Source: Clostridiales bacterium
Lineage (GTDB): Bacteria; Bacillota; Clostridia; Lachnospirales; WQUN01
Direction of reading: 5' to 3'
NCBI GenBank assembly: GCA_031270945.1
Contig: JAISWZ010000198.1
Location: 1-32,691, forward strand
Length of the DNA: 32,691 nucleotides
Below are positions 1 through 7,216 of the stretch, one piece after another (within the stretch, counting starts at the first letter, position 1; every line of letters starts with the position of its first letter). The notes under the pieces were generated by a model, which made no database searches, had not been told where the DNA came from, and saw only the letters and a list, made by a program, of their open reading frames with translations. Both the position numbers and the translations under genes were made by a program.

Positions 1-119
1 CCCAAAATTATATCCGAGGCAGCGGAAAAATCCGGATGTTTGCTCGCAAAAGCCCGAGCAAACTAGTTGAAGCGTTCGCCAGGATTTTTCCGCTGCCATT
101 TCGGAATTTTGGGATATGC
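1..119. repeat. Palindromic intergenic element, copy at left edge (5' end cut off)
   Basis: This is a nested inverted repeat. Outer arms CCCAAAATT (1-9) and AATTTTGGG, inner arms CAGCGGAAAAATCC (20-33) and GGATTTTTCCGCTG (82-95), and a central pair TTTGCTCG/CGAGCAAA. The right end reads GGGATATGC, matching the ends of the other copies in this window; the left end would be expected to begin GCATAT just outside the window. No coding potential is seen in it. It belongs to the dispersed element family described in the findings. Confidence 0.8.
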
Positions 120-590
120 ACTAAATCATACCGCTTGTCAGTACAGATAATTGTGAAGGATTTATGAGTTTGGACGCTTACTAAATTTTAATGCGCGGCG
201 ATTTTTGAACCGTTTCCAGCCTTGAAAACTCCTGCATACTAAATCAGGGTAAATTTCGCCATGCTTTCTCCGAAATTCTCTGAAAGCCTGAAATCCTGAA
301 AGCCTCCGAAAGGAATTTGAACTTATTATTCTAAAATCTCTGTGCAAATAAGAGAGTTACGCGTTTCTGCCCTGCATGGCAGCTCCCCGAAAGGGGTTCG
401 CATTTTTTAGCATGGCAAGAGCAGCATTCAGGCGCTAAATTTCAGTTCTTCATTCCTTACGAGTAGAAGTTAATCCTATGATGTCGAGATTTTCTGAGAA
501 GTCCTGAAATCCTGCGCAGTGTTAAGGGCAGAACCGCATGGGCCATCTTCGGATGAGTCTCCCCGAAAGGGGCTGGAAGTCATTTTATAA
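120..590. other. Gene-free stretch with small GAAA-capped hairpins
   Basis: No convincing gene is seen; the one short open frame has no ribosome binding site or recognisable product. Two CTCCCCGAAAGGGG motifs, near 382-395 and 558-571, can fold into CCCC/GGGG stems closed by a GAAA tetraloop, and both are followed by T-rich DNA. A third motif, TCCGAAAGGAATTTGAA near 305-321, matches the reverse complement of the repeated motif at 8.6-9.6 kb. The function is unknown. Confidence 0.5.
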
Positions 591-645
591 GCCTATGCGA
601 GCCGTCTTCTTGCGCCTTGGGGCAAGGACGGCTCGCGGAATAGGC
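591..645. other. Long stable hairpin
   Basis: Arms GCCTAT + GCGAGCCGTC + CTTGC pair with GCAAG + GACGGCTCGC + ATAGGC, giving one 55-nt stem-loop of about 20 base pairs with small bulges. There is no T-tract directly after it on the plus strand, so a simple intrinsic terminator is not obvious. About 25 bp downstream, 669-683 is a separate small inverted repeat, CAGGTA TAC TACCTG. A structured RNA or the 3' end of the leftward DUF2812 transcript are both possible. Confidence 0.6.
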
Positions 646-759
646 AGACGGTTTAATGTGTTGACTAGCAGGTATACTACCTGTCGTTAAATCAGCTCTT
701 GGGTTCGCCGTAAAAAGCTCCGCGCTTTTCGCTCCTGCGAAGCGCCCTCCGAATCAGAA

Positions 760-1371
760 TCAGTACTCGCTTACCTTCATCAGCCTCTTGAACCGCTCAA
801 TCTGAACCGTTATCAAAGCAAACGGGATTGCCAACACTGCGAGGGCGGCAACACTTATCGGCAACAGGGAAGCGGACATTACTTGCAGGTATCCCAAAAC
901 CGCAAATGCGGCGCACACAATCCCCATATTGAGAAACGTCCCGCGAACCGACTGCAGATGCTTTACCCAGCTATCATAATCCGAGTAAACCTCGAAAGGC
1001 TCGCTGTCTTTCTTTTTCTCTATTATCAAGAGCTCATGGTTGAAGCTTCCAGGCGATGACGCCAGCTTCCCTCCCCTACTGCTAAAAGGCCTAACCCTCA
1101 GCTTTCCTATCGAAAGGTTCAGATTTGCGCCCTTGTCATGCAAAGCGTATCCCATCTGCCCAAGCATTGCCTTGTATTCGAGGCGCTTGGAGTCCGGCAT
1201 GTGCCCTACGTAGTCAACCCTGTACTCATACTCGGAAGGCTTGCATTGCTCGAACTCATACGTGAGCGCGTTTGTGCCGACCAAGCGCCAGCCTTTCGCG
1301 GACATGGCGTTTAGCCATTTCTCAAGGCTCCGCAAAAAGATCGCAAAAAACCTAAACACCCGTGTGCGCAT
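760..1371 (-). CDS. DUF2812 domain membrane protein
   Basis: A protein of 203 residues. The N-terminal part has the DUF2812 signature: an aromatic start, then EKWLNAMSAKGWRLV (about residues 17-31) followed by Y-x-F and a YRVDY segment. The C-terminal 60 residues hold two hydrophobic segments (about 145-165 and 170-190), so it is predicted to be a small integral membrane protein. The biochemical function of the family is unknown; members are typically encoded directly after a PadR regulator and are thought to be controlled by it. That arrangement holds here: padR lies 64 bp upstream on the same strand, and the pair shares a promoter near 1866-1895. The ATG at 1371 is preceded by GAAGGG. Confidence 0.85.
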   Translation of the reverse strand: MRTRVFRFFAIFLRSLEKWLNAMSAKGWRLVGTNALTYEFEQCKPSEYEYRVDYVGHMPDSKRLEYKAMLGQMGYALHDKGANLNLSIGKLRVRPFSSRGGKLASSPGSFNHELLIIEKKKDSEPFEVYSDYDSWVKHLQSVRGTFLNMGIVCAAFAVLGYLQVMSASLLPISVAALAVLAIPFALITVQIERFKRLMKVSEY

Positions 1372-1389
1372 TTGCGCTCATCCCTTCAC

Positions 1390-1440
1390 AAATCATTGTT
1401 TCGTAAATCATTTTTTCTTAAATCATTTTCGCAAATCATT
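1390..1440. repeat. Four short tandem repeats with core AAATCATT
   Basis: The octamer AAATCATT occurs at 1390, 1405, 1420 and 1433, with period 15, 15 and 13, separated by T-rich fillers. The block fills the gap between the padR stop codon and the DUF2812 start codon, so on the transcript it is an intercistronic run of AAUGAUUU repeats. No function can be assigned. Confidence 0.7.
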
Positions 1441-1759
1441 CTTTCATAGCCTTTCCCGCCAGCTCCACCATCTGCGCAAGGCGCTCATACTCTCGACGCG
1501 CCACTTCGCGCCCCAAATCTGTTATCACATATTTCTTTGTCCGCTCGAAATAGTCCTTTGGAGTCAGAAGCTCTATCCAGCCCTTGCTCTCCATTGACTC
1601 CAAAGCGCCGTGCAATGTGCCTGGCCCGAGCTTTACCCTGCCGTCAGTCATTTCAGTTATCTCCTGCGCAATGCTGTAGCCGTGGTTTGGGGAAAACGTG
1701 GAGATGAGGATCAGGAATGTCGTTTCAGTCAAAGCGCCGCCACTGGTATTGTCTCTGAT
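1436..1759 (-). CDS. PadR family transcriptional regulator, probable non-standard ATC start
   Basis: A compact winged-helix repressor of about 107 residues. The visible core has the PadR pattern: SPNHGYSIAQEI, then GRVKLGPGTLHGALESME and KGWIELL, followed by the YVITDLGREV wing and a C-terminal helix. The first ordinary start in frame is TTG at 1732, but it lies 34 nt from the strong AGGAGG (1767-1772). The frame stays open upstream and encodes RDNTSGGALTETTF, which resembles the usual N-terminus of PadR proteins paired with DUF2812. The codon expected to be ATG is ATC at 1759-1757, seven bases from the ribosome binding site. I therefore take ATC as the likely start, while TTG or a sequence error remain possible. 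It probably represses its own operon. Confidence 0.85.
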   Translation of the reverse strand: MRDNTSGGALTETTFLILISTFSPNHGYSIAQEITEMTDGRVKLGPGTLHGALESMESKGWIELLTPKDYFERTKKYVITDLGREVARREYERLAQMVELAGKAMKE

Positions 1760-1865
1760 AAATGTCCCTCCTTTTTAGGACGCCCGGGCTCGCCGGCCCG
1801 TTAATCCGGTTTTTCCGATTGCTTCAGCAATCCTTTGTTTTATAGCCCTCTGCTTCGGTAATCAA

Positions 1866-1895
1866 AGTATATCACTAAACGTAGTAGTGCGTCAA
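1866..1895 (-). promoter_or_regulatory. padR-DUF2812 promoter with operator-like inverted repeat
   Basis: On the minus strand TTGACG (1895-1890) and TATACT (1871-1866) are separated by 18 bp. The spacer contains the inverted repeat CACTA...TAGTG around ACTACGTT. A dyad inside the core promoter is what one expects of a PadR autorepression site; this role is an inference. Confidence 0.65.
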
Positions 1896-2289
1896 TAGGT
1901 TTTTTTCGAGATTTGAAAAATATTTTTCGAGGTTCGATAGCGGTAAAAAAGATCTTAACTAATTAATTACACAAATTAGAGATTTCAAAGAGAGCTTTCG
2001 TGTCTTTCAATCAAATGATTTTACTCGCAAGAAACCGTCAGCGCCTCCGGCGCACATGTCAGCGCCAAAAATCCCTGATTTGCGGGAATCGCTACGCGAA
2101 AGCTTATAAAACAGCCATTTTCCACTTTTTGCATGCCCGATACACAAAACCAGAAAGCGCCTTTAAATTAGTTGACAAGCGAGCAAACAATTCAATTCTA
2201 ACTTTTTTCCCGTACGCCATGGCGCTTTACTTTATCTGAATCGATGGCAATTATGCAACACCGCGCATGCCGTTTCAACCTTTTATCTG
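1896..2289. other. Gene-free intergenic stretch
   Basis: A 79-codon open frame at 2000-2239 (plus) has no ribosome binding site, an unusual composition and no recognisable domain, so it is not called as a gene. Nothing else is recognised here. The stretch separates the leftward padR promoter from the rightward gntR promoter. Confidence 0.5.
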
Positions 2290-2331
2290 TTGACAAAAGG
2301 CGGACTGTTGTATTAAGATACTAGAATACAA
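2290..2331 (+). promoter_or_regulatory. Candidate gntR promoter and operator
   Basis: TTGACA (2290-2295) is followed after 18 bp by TAAGAT (2314-2319). Overlapping the -10 region is the inverted repeat TTGTATT (2308-2314) and AATACAA (2325-2331). TTGTAT/ATACAA-type half sites are common for FadR-subfamily GntR regulators, so autoregulation of the downstream gene is plausible. The leader to the start codon would be about 270 nt. Confidence 0.5.
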
Positions 2332-2509
2332 AGCGCTTATCCCCAAAAAGGTTAGCGCAGGCTTTGGCATTTCCTGTCTTGCGCTAGAAGTTCGCGCCAT
2401 GGCGCAACCAGCAAAATGCCCTGATTGGCGCCAAGCATTGCGCCAAGAGTTTAGGCTTTTTCTCGCCTTCCACATGGTGCTATACTGCGCCGCGCAAGCG
2501 TCAGCTGGC

Positions 2510-2555
2510 GCATATCCCAAAATTTTGTTATTGCTTGGCATTAAATTTGGGATGC
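2510..2555. repeat. Palindromic intergenic element, short copy
   Basis: Begins GCATATCCCAAAATTT and ends AAATTTGGGATGC, a 46-bp inverted repeat with a short central loop. It lies in the untranslated leader ahead of the gntR-type gene, about 50 bp before its start codon. Confidence 0.75.
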
Positions 2556-2602
2556 GCTCTTTTTCATGAAAACAGCGCGCGCCCTGAAGGATGGAGGCGA
2601 AA

Positions 2603-3298
2603 ATGTTCGACTCGCAGAGAAACGCTGGTGAGACAACCAAAGAGTACTTGTACAGAGCGCTTAAAGAAATGATTTTGCGGCTGGAGGTTCTTCCTGGAGC
2701 GTCTTTGACCGAGGGTGAAATAGTCAAGGAACTGGACATTTCACGAACTCCTGTCAGGGAAGTGCTCAAGCGCCTTGAAGCCGAGAGGCTCCTGGACATA
2801 ATCCCGCAAAGCGGCACAAAGGTTTCGCTCATTGACAAGAACCTGGTTGACCAGGTTCTGTTCATGCGCTGCGCAGTTGAGAAGGAGGTAGTCATGTCCC
2901 TCCAGTCAACTCTTTCTCCCGACATCCTCATGGATCTAGACAACGTTGTTTCTACGCAGGAATTCTACATCTCAAAGGGCATGATCGACCAGTTCCAGCT
3001 CAGCGACAACGAGTTCCACGAAAAGCTCTTCGCTTGCGCAAAGAAAGAAATAATATGGGAAAACATCTCAAGCCTATCTTCAAACTACTACAGAATGAGG
3101 CTTTTGATGCTTACGAAGGGTCATCGCTCAGATCCCTCGCTAATAGTGAAAGAGCACCAGGACATCCTGAATTGCATCCGTTCCCGGCTGCCATATGAAA
3201 CAGTGGCCAAAGTAATGACCTCTCATATCATTAAGCCGGCTGAGGTTTGGCAATCCCTCTGCGAGGATCCCGAGCTTCGGGGGCTAATCAGGATGTAG
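2603..3298 (+). CDS. GntR family regulator, FadR (FCD) subfamily
   Basis: A DNA-binding regulator of 231 residues. The N-terminal third is a GntR winged helix: LTEGEIVKELDISRTPVREV with KRLEAERLL and a QSGTKVS wing. The remaining part is all-helical, as in FCD ligand-binding domains, with the conserved D-x-x-FHEKL segment and a late HQDIL segment that supply metal or ligand contacts in this family. The start at 2603 is preferred over ATG 2591 because GGAGG (2593-2597) is five bases upstream of it. The gene stands alone. The effector cannot be deduced; FCD regulators commonly sense carboxylic acids or sugar acids. Confidence 0.88.
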   Translation: MFDSQRNAGETTKEYLYRALKEMILRLEVLPGASLTEGEIVKELDISRTPVREVLKRLEAERLLDIIPQSGTKVSLIDKNLVDQVLFMRCAVEKEVVMSLQSTLSPDILMDLDNVVSTQEFYISKGMIDQFQLSDNEFHEKLFACAKKEIIWENISSLSSNYYRMRLLMLTKGHRSDPSLIVKEHQDILNCIRSRLPYETVAKVMTSHIIKPAEVWQSLCEDPELRGLIRM

Positions 3299-3303
3299 CA
3301 AGA

Positions 3304-3365
3304 GCATATCCCCAATTGATCTTGTGGCTTGCGCCATTTATGCTCTTATTGGTTTTGGGATAAGC
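3304..3365. repeat. Palindromic intergenic element, diverged copy
   Basis: Starts GCATATCCCC and ends TTTTGGGATAAGC. It occupies nearly the entire gap between the gntR-type gene and the methyltransferase gene. The arms are less perfect than in other copies. Confidence 0.65.
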
Positions 3366-3389
3366 ACTTAATTACTTATGGTGGTGCAT

Positions 3390-4502
3390 ATGAATTTTTC
3401 AGCTACAACAGCGTTCGGCCTTGAAGCGGTGGTCAAGCGCGAGGTGACGCGCCTGGGTTTTTCAGGCGTCAGCGCCCTGGACGGAAGAGTCAACTTCTCT
3501 GGAGACTTCAGGACCATGGCCAAGGCAAATCTCTGGCTTAGAAGCGCGGACCGGGTTCTTCTGGTCATGGGCAGCTTCAAGGCTTTGACCTTTGACGAGC
3601 TGTTCGAGGGAGTCAAAGCTTTGCCTTGGGGAGAATTGGTGCCTGAAGACGGCAAGTTCACAGTAATCGGAAAGTCAGTGAAGTCTGTCTTGCACAGCGT
3701 CCCCGCTTGCCAGTCCATCGTCAAGAAAGCCATAGCCGACAGCCTGATGGCTTGGCACAAGGTTTCAGTTTTGCCTGAAACCGGGCCGGAATACAAGATA
3801 CAGATATCTTTGCTAAAAGACCAGGCGGAGCTTACCATAGACACTTCCGGGAACGGGCTTCACAAGCGCGGTTACCGAATGAACGCCATGGAAGCTCCCT
3901 TGAAGGAAACCCTGGCTGCCGCTTTGATATCCCTAACCTATTGGAGGCCGGGAAGGATCCTGTTTGATCCGGTTTGCGGATCTGGCACGATACCTATAGA
4001 AGCCGCTCTTATGGCGTCTAACACAGCCCCCGGATTGTTCCGGAGCTTCACGTGCGAAGCTTGGCCCCAAACGGACAAGAAAGCGTTCGAAGAAGAGCGG
4101 GCGTTAGCCCGCTCCAAGAAGGTTGATGTTGAAGAAGTTTTGATCTTTGGCTCAGACAAGGATCCTGAAGCCATAGCTCTTGCGAGGGAAAATGCCGCAA
4201 AGGCCGGAGTGGCCAAAATGGTGCAGTTTGAGACAAAGCTTCTGGCTAGCGCCTCCTTGCCGGGGCCTCGCGGGATCGCAGTGCTGAACCCGCCTTACGC
4301 CATGAGGCTTGGAACCCCCAGCGAAACCGAGAGATTGATCAAGGACATGGCTTCGCTAATAAAGCAGGACGATTCCTGGTCCTTGAACGTCCTCACGGCT
4401 GACGAGTTCTTCGAGAAGGCTTACGGCAAGAAGGCGCAGTCAAAACGAAAGCTTTTTAACGGAAACATCAAGGCGGACTTTTACATGTATCCTGGCGTTT
4501 AG
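3390..4502 (+). CDS. THUMP-domain class I SAM-dependent RNA methyltransferase (YpsC/RlmL-N type)
   Basis: A protein of 370 residues predicted to methylate guanosine N2 in large-subunit ribosomal RNA, using S-adenosylmethionine. The N-terminal half is a ferredoxin-like plus THUMP RNA-binding region; the C-terminal half is a Rossmann methyltransferase with motif [15 protein letters not shown] starting at D193 and catalytic motif IV NPPY starting at N300. The length matches stand-alone YpsC-type enzymes and is about half of the fused E. coli RlmKL. ATG 3390 is chosen over ATG 3378 because GGTGGT precedes it closely. The stop overlaps the metK stop by four bases tail to tail, placing a SAM consumer beside the SAM producer. 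The precise rRNA target is not shown by the sequence. Confidence 0.92.
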   Translation: MNFSATTAFGLEAVVKREVTRLGFSGVSALDGRVNFSGDFRTMAKANLWLRSADRVLLVMGSFKALTFDELFEGVKALPWGELVPEDGKFTVIGKSVKSVLHSVPACQSIVKKAIADSLMAWHKVSVLPETGPEYKIQISLLKDQAELTIDTSGNGLHKRGYRMNAMEAPLKETLAAALISLTYWRPGRILFDPVCGSGTIPIEAALMASNTAPGLFRSFTCEAWPQTDKKAFEEERALARSKKVDVEEVLIFGSDKDPEAIALARENAAKAGVAKMVQFETKLLASASLPGPRGIAVLNPPYAMRLGTPSETERLIKDMASLIKQDDSWSLNVLTADEFFEKAYGKKAQSKRKLFNGNIKADFYMYPGV

Positions 4503-5671
4503 GCTTTGAGCTGCTCCGCCTTGTCAATCCTCTCCCAAGGCAGGTCGAGATCTGAGCGGCCAAAGTGGCCGTACGCTGCCACCTGCTTGTAGATCGGGCG
4601 CCTTAAGCCAAGGGTTTTTATGATGGAAGCGGGGCGAAGGTCAAAGATGCTGTTGATCTTCTCCGCTATCCTCTCATCGCTTTCAAGCCCGGTGCCAAAG
4701 GTGTTGACAAAGACCGAGACTGGCCTTGCGACTCCTATGGCGTAAGCGATCTCTATCTCGCACTTTTTGGCCAAGCCTGAAGCGACAACGTTCTTTGCGA
4801 TGTAGCGGGCCATGTACGCGGCGGATCTGTCCACTTTCGTGGGATCCTTGCCCGAGAAGGCGCCTCCGCCGTGCCTGGCGTACCCGCCATAAGTGTCAAC
4901 AATGATCTTTCTTCCCGTAAGTCCGCAGTCGCCTTGCGGGCCTCCTATCACAAAGCGCCCTGTCGGGTTTATGAACCGCTTCGTCTTGGAGTCAAGCAAT
5001 CCCTCCGGAATTATGGGCTTTATGACGTGCTCCAGGATGTCAGCCTCTATCTGCGCGTGAGACGCCTCTGGCCCGTGCTGGGTGGACACTACGATAGCGT
5101 CTATCCTCTTCGGGATCCCGTCTTCGTACTCAACCGAAACCTGGGTTTTCCCGTCTGGCCTGAGGTAAGGGATCACGCTTGACTTTCTCGCTTGGGCCAG
5201 CTGGTAGGCCAGCTTATGCGCCAGATTGATGGGCATGGGCATCAGCTCTTTGGTCTCGTCGCAAGCGTAGCCGAACATCATCCCTTGGTCTCCCGCGCCT
5301 GTCTCCTCTTCAGAAACCGGCTCCCCGTTTCTGGCTTCCAGAGCTACGTCCACTCCCATGGCGATGTCAGGGGATTGCCCTTTTATGGATGTGACCACCG
5401 AGCAGGTGTCGCAATCGAACCCGTACTTCGCCCTGTCGTACCCTATTCCCCTTACCGTTTCCCTGACTACGCTCTCGATGTCAGCGTAGCAGCTTGTGGT
5501 GATCTCTCCGGCAACGAAGACTATTCCCGTTGTCGTAATCGCCTCGCAGGCAACCCTGGCCTGCGGATCCTTGGCGATAATCGCATCCAGCACAGCGTCC
5601 GATATCTGGTCGCACATCTTGTCTGGGTGCCCTTCAGTTACTGACTCCGAAGTGAAAACGTGTGAGCTCAT
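4499..5671 (-). CDS. metK: S-adenosylmethionine synthetase
   Basis: Makes S-adenosylmethionine from methionine and ATP. The protein has 390 residues, the usual family length. Signature elements are all present: the N-terminal EGHPDK with H15, the ATP-binding GAGDQG (125-130), and the phosphate-loop [16 protein letters not shown] near residue 275. The start is secure, with AAGGAGG a few bases upstream. Expression is very probably controlled by the SAM-I riboswitch and terminator just upstream. The gene is convergent with the RNA methyltransferase gene, with overlapping stop codons. Confidence 0.98.
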   Translation of the reverse strand: MSSHVFTSESVTEGHPDKMCDQISDAVLDAIIAKDPQARVACEAITTTGIVFVAGEITTSCYADIESVVRETVRGIGYDRAKYGFDCDTCSVVTSIKGQSPDIAMGVDVALEARNGEPVSEEETGAGDQGMMFGYACDETKELMPMPINLAHKLAYQLAQARKSSVIPYLRPDGKTQVSVEYEDGIPKRIDAIVVSTQHGPEASHAQIEADILEHVIKPIIPEGLLDSKTKRFINPTGRFVIGGPQGDCGLTGRKIIVDTYGGYARHGGGAFSGKDPTKVDRSAAYMARYIAKNVVASGLAKKCEIEIAYAIGVARPVSVFVNTFGTGLESDERIAEKINSIFDLRPASIIKTLGLRRPIYKQVAAYGHFGRSDLDLPWERIDKAEQLKA

Positions 5672-5714
5672 CGCTTCCTCCTTATGGCACTAGCATAGGC
5701 ATGTAAAAAAAGGA

Positions 5715-5742
5715 TCAAAAAAGGGCCCCAAAAAGGGCCCTT
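5715..5742 (-). terminator. metK: Riboswitch-controlled intrinsic terminator before metK
   Basis: On the minus strand AAGGGCCC, a TTTTT loop and GGGGCCCTT form a GC-rich hairpin followed directly by a run of T. It lies between the SAM-I aptamer and the metK ribosome binding site, as expected for the expression platform. Confidence 0.9.
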
Positions 5743-5755
5743 CACGATCTATTTT

Positions 5756-5862
5756 TTTCATCTTCCGGCAAAGAAAAATAGCCGGGGGAGTTAGCACCGC
5801 GCGCTCATGCGCCGGTTGCCGGGCTTCACAGGGCCCTAATCCCTCAGCCTCTCTTGATGAAT
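5756..5862 (-). promoter_or_regulatory. SAM-I (S-box) riboswitch
   Basis: Read on the minus strand it shows the canonical S-box order: P1 strand TTCATC, ATCAAGAGAGG, CTGAGGGA, GGCCCTGTGAAGCCCGGCAA, CCGG, GGTGCTAA-TCC, a P4 hairpin CCGGC...GCCGG and the closing P1 strand GATGAA. With SAM bound the downstream terminator should form, shutting off metK. The aptamer begins only three bases past the stop codon of the flgJ-like gene. Confidence 0.95.
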
Positions 5863-5864
5863 AT

Positions 5865-6227
5865 TCAATTGTCAATTTTGCCGTTGCCGGAAGCGCCTTG
5901 CCTTTTGAGCTGTTTGGCCATCATGTCCGCCAGGCCAAACGTTTGGGACTTGGCCGCGCCCTTTGCGCGCTCCTCGTCCAGCATGTCAACGAATATGGCC
6001 TCTTCCCTCCCCATGGGGGCGAAAGAGGTCTTTCTCATTTCCTTGAGCATCATTTGAATGAAGTAGGACTCGAACTGCTCGCAAGCTTCAGTGATCTCGC
6101 TTTCGTCGCTAGATTCCGCCTTTTTCAAGGCCTGCTCAAACGACTTTCCTGAAGCTTCGCTTCTCAAGGCGCTAGCGTCAAGCGCTCCTGGGAATGGCGT
6201 GTTCATGCTTGGCGGAAGTACATTCAT
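5865..6227 (-). CDS. flgJ: Flagellar rod-binding protein (FlgJ N-terminal type)
   Basis: A short protein of about 120 residues matching the rod-binding domain of FlgJ, which helps assemble the flagellar rod. The diagnostic segment is CEQFESYFIQMMLKEMRKT, followed by the later segment FVDMLDEERAKG and a DMMAKQL helix. It lacks the C-terminal muramidase domain of Proteobacterial FlgJ, as is normal in Firmicutes. It follows flgF and flgG on the same strand, 132-159 bp after flgG depending on the start, with a GAGGCG/CGCCTC hairpin in the gap. The start is uncertain: TTG 6254, ATG 6227 and ATG 6206 are all in frame, and a consensus promoter overlaps the first two. The stop codon lies three bases from the metK riboswitch. 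Confidence 0.82.
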   Translation of the reverse strand: MNVLPPSMNTPFPGALDASALRSEASGKSFEQALKKAESSDESEITEACEQFESYFIQMMLKEMRKTSFAPMGREEAIFVDMLDEERAKGAAKSQTFGLADMMAKQLKRQGASGNGKIDN

Positions 6228-6254
6228 TATAAACCATTGCTCCCCATGTGTCAA
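6226..6254 (-). promoter_or_regulatory. Consensus sigma-A-type promoter at the 5' end of flgJ
   Basis: On the minus strand TTGACA (6254-6249) and TATAAT (6231-6226) are separated by exactly 17 bp, a perfect vegetative consensus. It overlaps the possible flgJ start codons, so a transcript from here would carry flgJ from the later ATG 6206 at best and then enter the SAM riboswitch. No equally good promoter is seen closer to the riboswitch. Confidence 0.7.
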
Positions 6255-6386
6255 GATGATTTATATTTTAAAGCCAAAAACAATGCCTGTTTGGGATGTT
6301 TTATCTTTTTCAGGGAATTGGCGCTATCTTTCGGGAAGAGGCGCTCGCCTCGCGAGAAAAGCCTATTTCTTTCACTCAATCAGTTT

Positions 6387-7205
6387 TTACCTCTTTAACG
6401 AGTTGGCCGTCTGCAGCATCTCATCCGACGTCGTTATCGCCTTGGAATTCAGATCATACGCTCTTTGGGCCACGATCAGGTTTACCATCTCTTCTGCCAC
6501 CTGGACGTTGGACATTTCCAAGACCCCTTGGTGTATCCTGCTGGGATGGGCCAGCTCCAATTCAGACTCTATAAGCGGGGCCCCGGAAGAGGCGGTCACA
6601 GCCAAGAGGTTTGATCCTATGGCTTCCAGCCCCTGGGGGTTTGAGAACTGGACTAGCCTGAACCTTACATCGAGATCCTGGCGGACGCCTTCCGCGTCCA
6701 TGTAGCTTAGCGTTCCGTCCTCAGCTACGGAGACGTCCTTGATGGCTATCTCAGGAGGAATCACAGCCGGGTTTCCTTCAGTGTCCAGAAGCGGATAGCC
6801 CTCGGCGGTGACTAGCATTGAGCCTTCTTCAGATGTGCTGACTTTGAAGGCGCCGTCCCTGGTGTACATGATCTGGCCGTTGCCCCTGTCTACTGCGAAA
6901 AACCCGTCTCCCTCAATGGCGAAGTCCTGGGTGTTGTCAGTTCTCTCAAAGTTTCCGGCGGCGTAAATGCGAGCGGTGGCTACAGGCCTCACGCCATGGC
7001 CGATCTGAAGGTTAACCGGGCGGCCTGTGCGGTTTGCTGGATCGAGATCAGCCCTGGCCATTGTCTCGTACAGGAGTGTCTTGAACTCCATTCTTTCCTT
7101 CTTGTATCCAAACGTGCTGACATTGGCCAGGTTGTTGGAGATCGTGTCAACATTCTGCTGCTGGCTTATCATGCCTGAAGCGGCAGTCCACAATGATCGC
7201 ATCAT
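6387..7205 (-). CDS. flgG: Flagellar distal rod protein FlgG (FlhP-like)
   Basis: A 272-residue distal rod protein of the flagellar basal body, close to the usual 260-270 length. The N-terminus has the rod/hook signature SGMISQQQNVDTISNNLAN. The central part contains GDGFFAV and YTRDGAF, and the C-terminus ends in the conserved helix QRAYDLNSKAITTSDEML. It begins 11 bp after the preceding flgF gene, so the two are translated from one message. The protein is exported by the flagellar type III apparatus and has no cleavable signal peptide. Confidence 0.95.
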   Translation of the reverse strand: MMRSLWTAASGMISQQQNVDTISNNLANVSTFGYKKERMEFKTLLYETMARADLDPANRTGRPVNLQIGHGVRPVATARIYAAGNFERTDNTQDFAIEGDGFFAVDRGNGQIMYTRDGAFKVSTSEEGSMLVTAEGYPLLDTEGNPAVIPPEIAIKDVSVAEDGTLSYMDAEGVRQDLDVRFRLVQFSNPQGLEAIGSNLLAVTASSGAPLIESELELAHPSRIHQGVLEMSNVQVAEEMVNLIVAQRAYDLNSKAITTSDEMLQTANSLKR

Positions 7206-7216
7206 ATCAAGTCATC

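Noticed and set aside
661..689. Possible plus-strand promoter at TTGACT with TATACT
   Set aside because: The two boxes are only six bases apart, which does not fit a promoter; TATACT is part of the CAGGTA/TACCTG dyad.
2000..2239. 79-codon open frame, plus strand
   Set aside because: No ribosome binding site, low-complexity basic composition, and it lies between two divergent promoters.
2275..2943. 222-codon open frame, minus strand
   Set aside because: It is antisense to the well-supported gntR-type gene and has a Ser/Arg-rich composition typical of a shadow frame.
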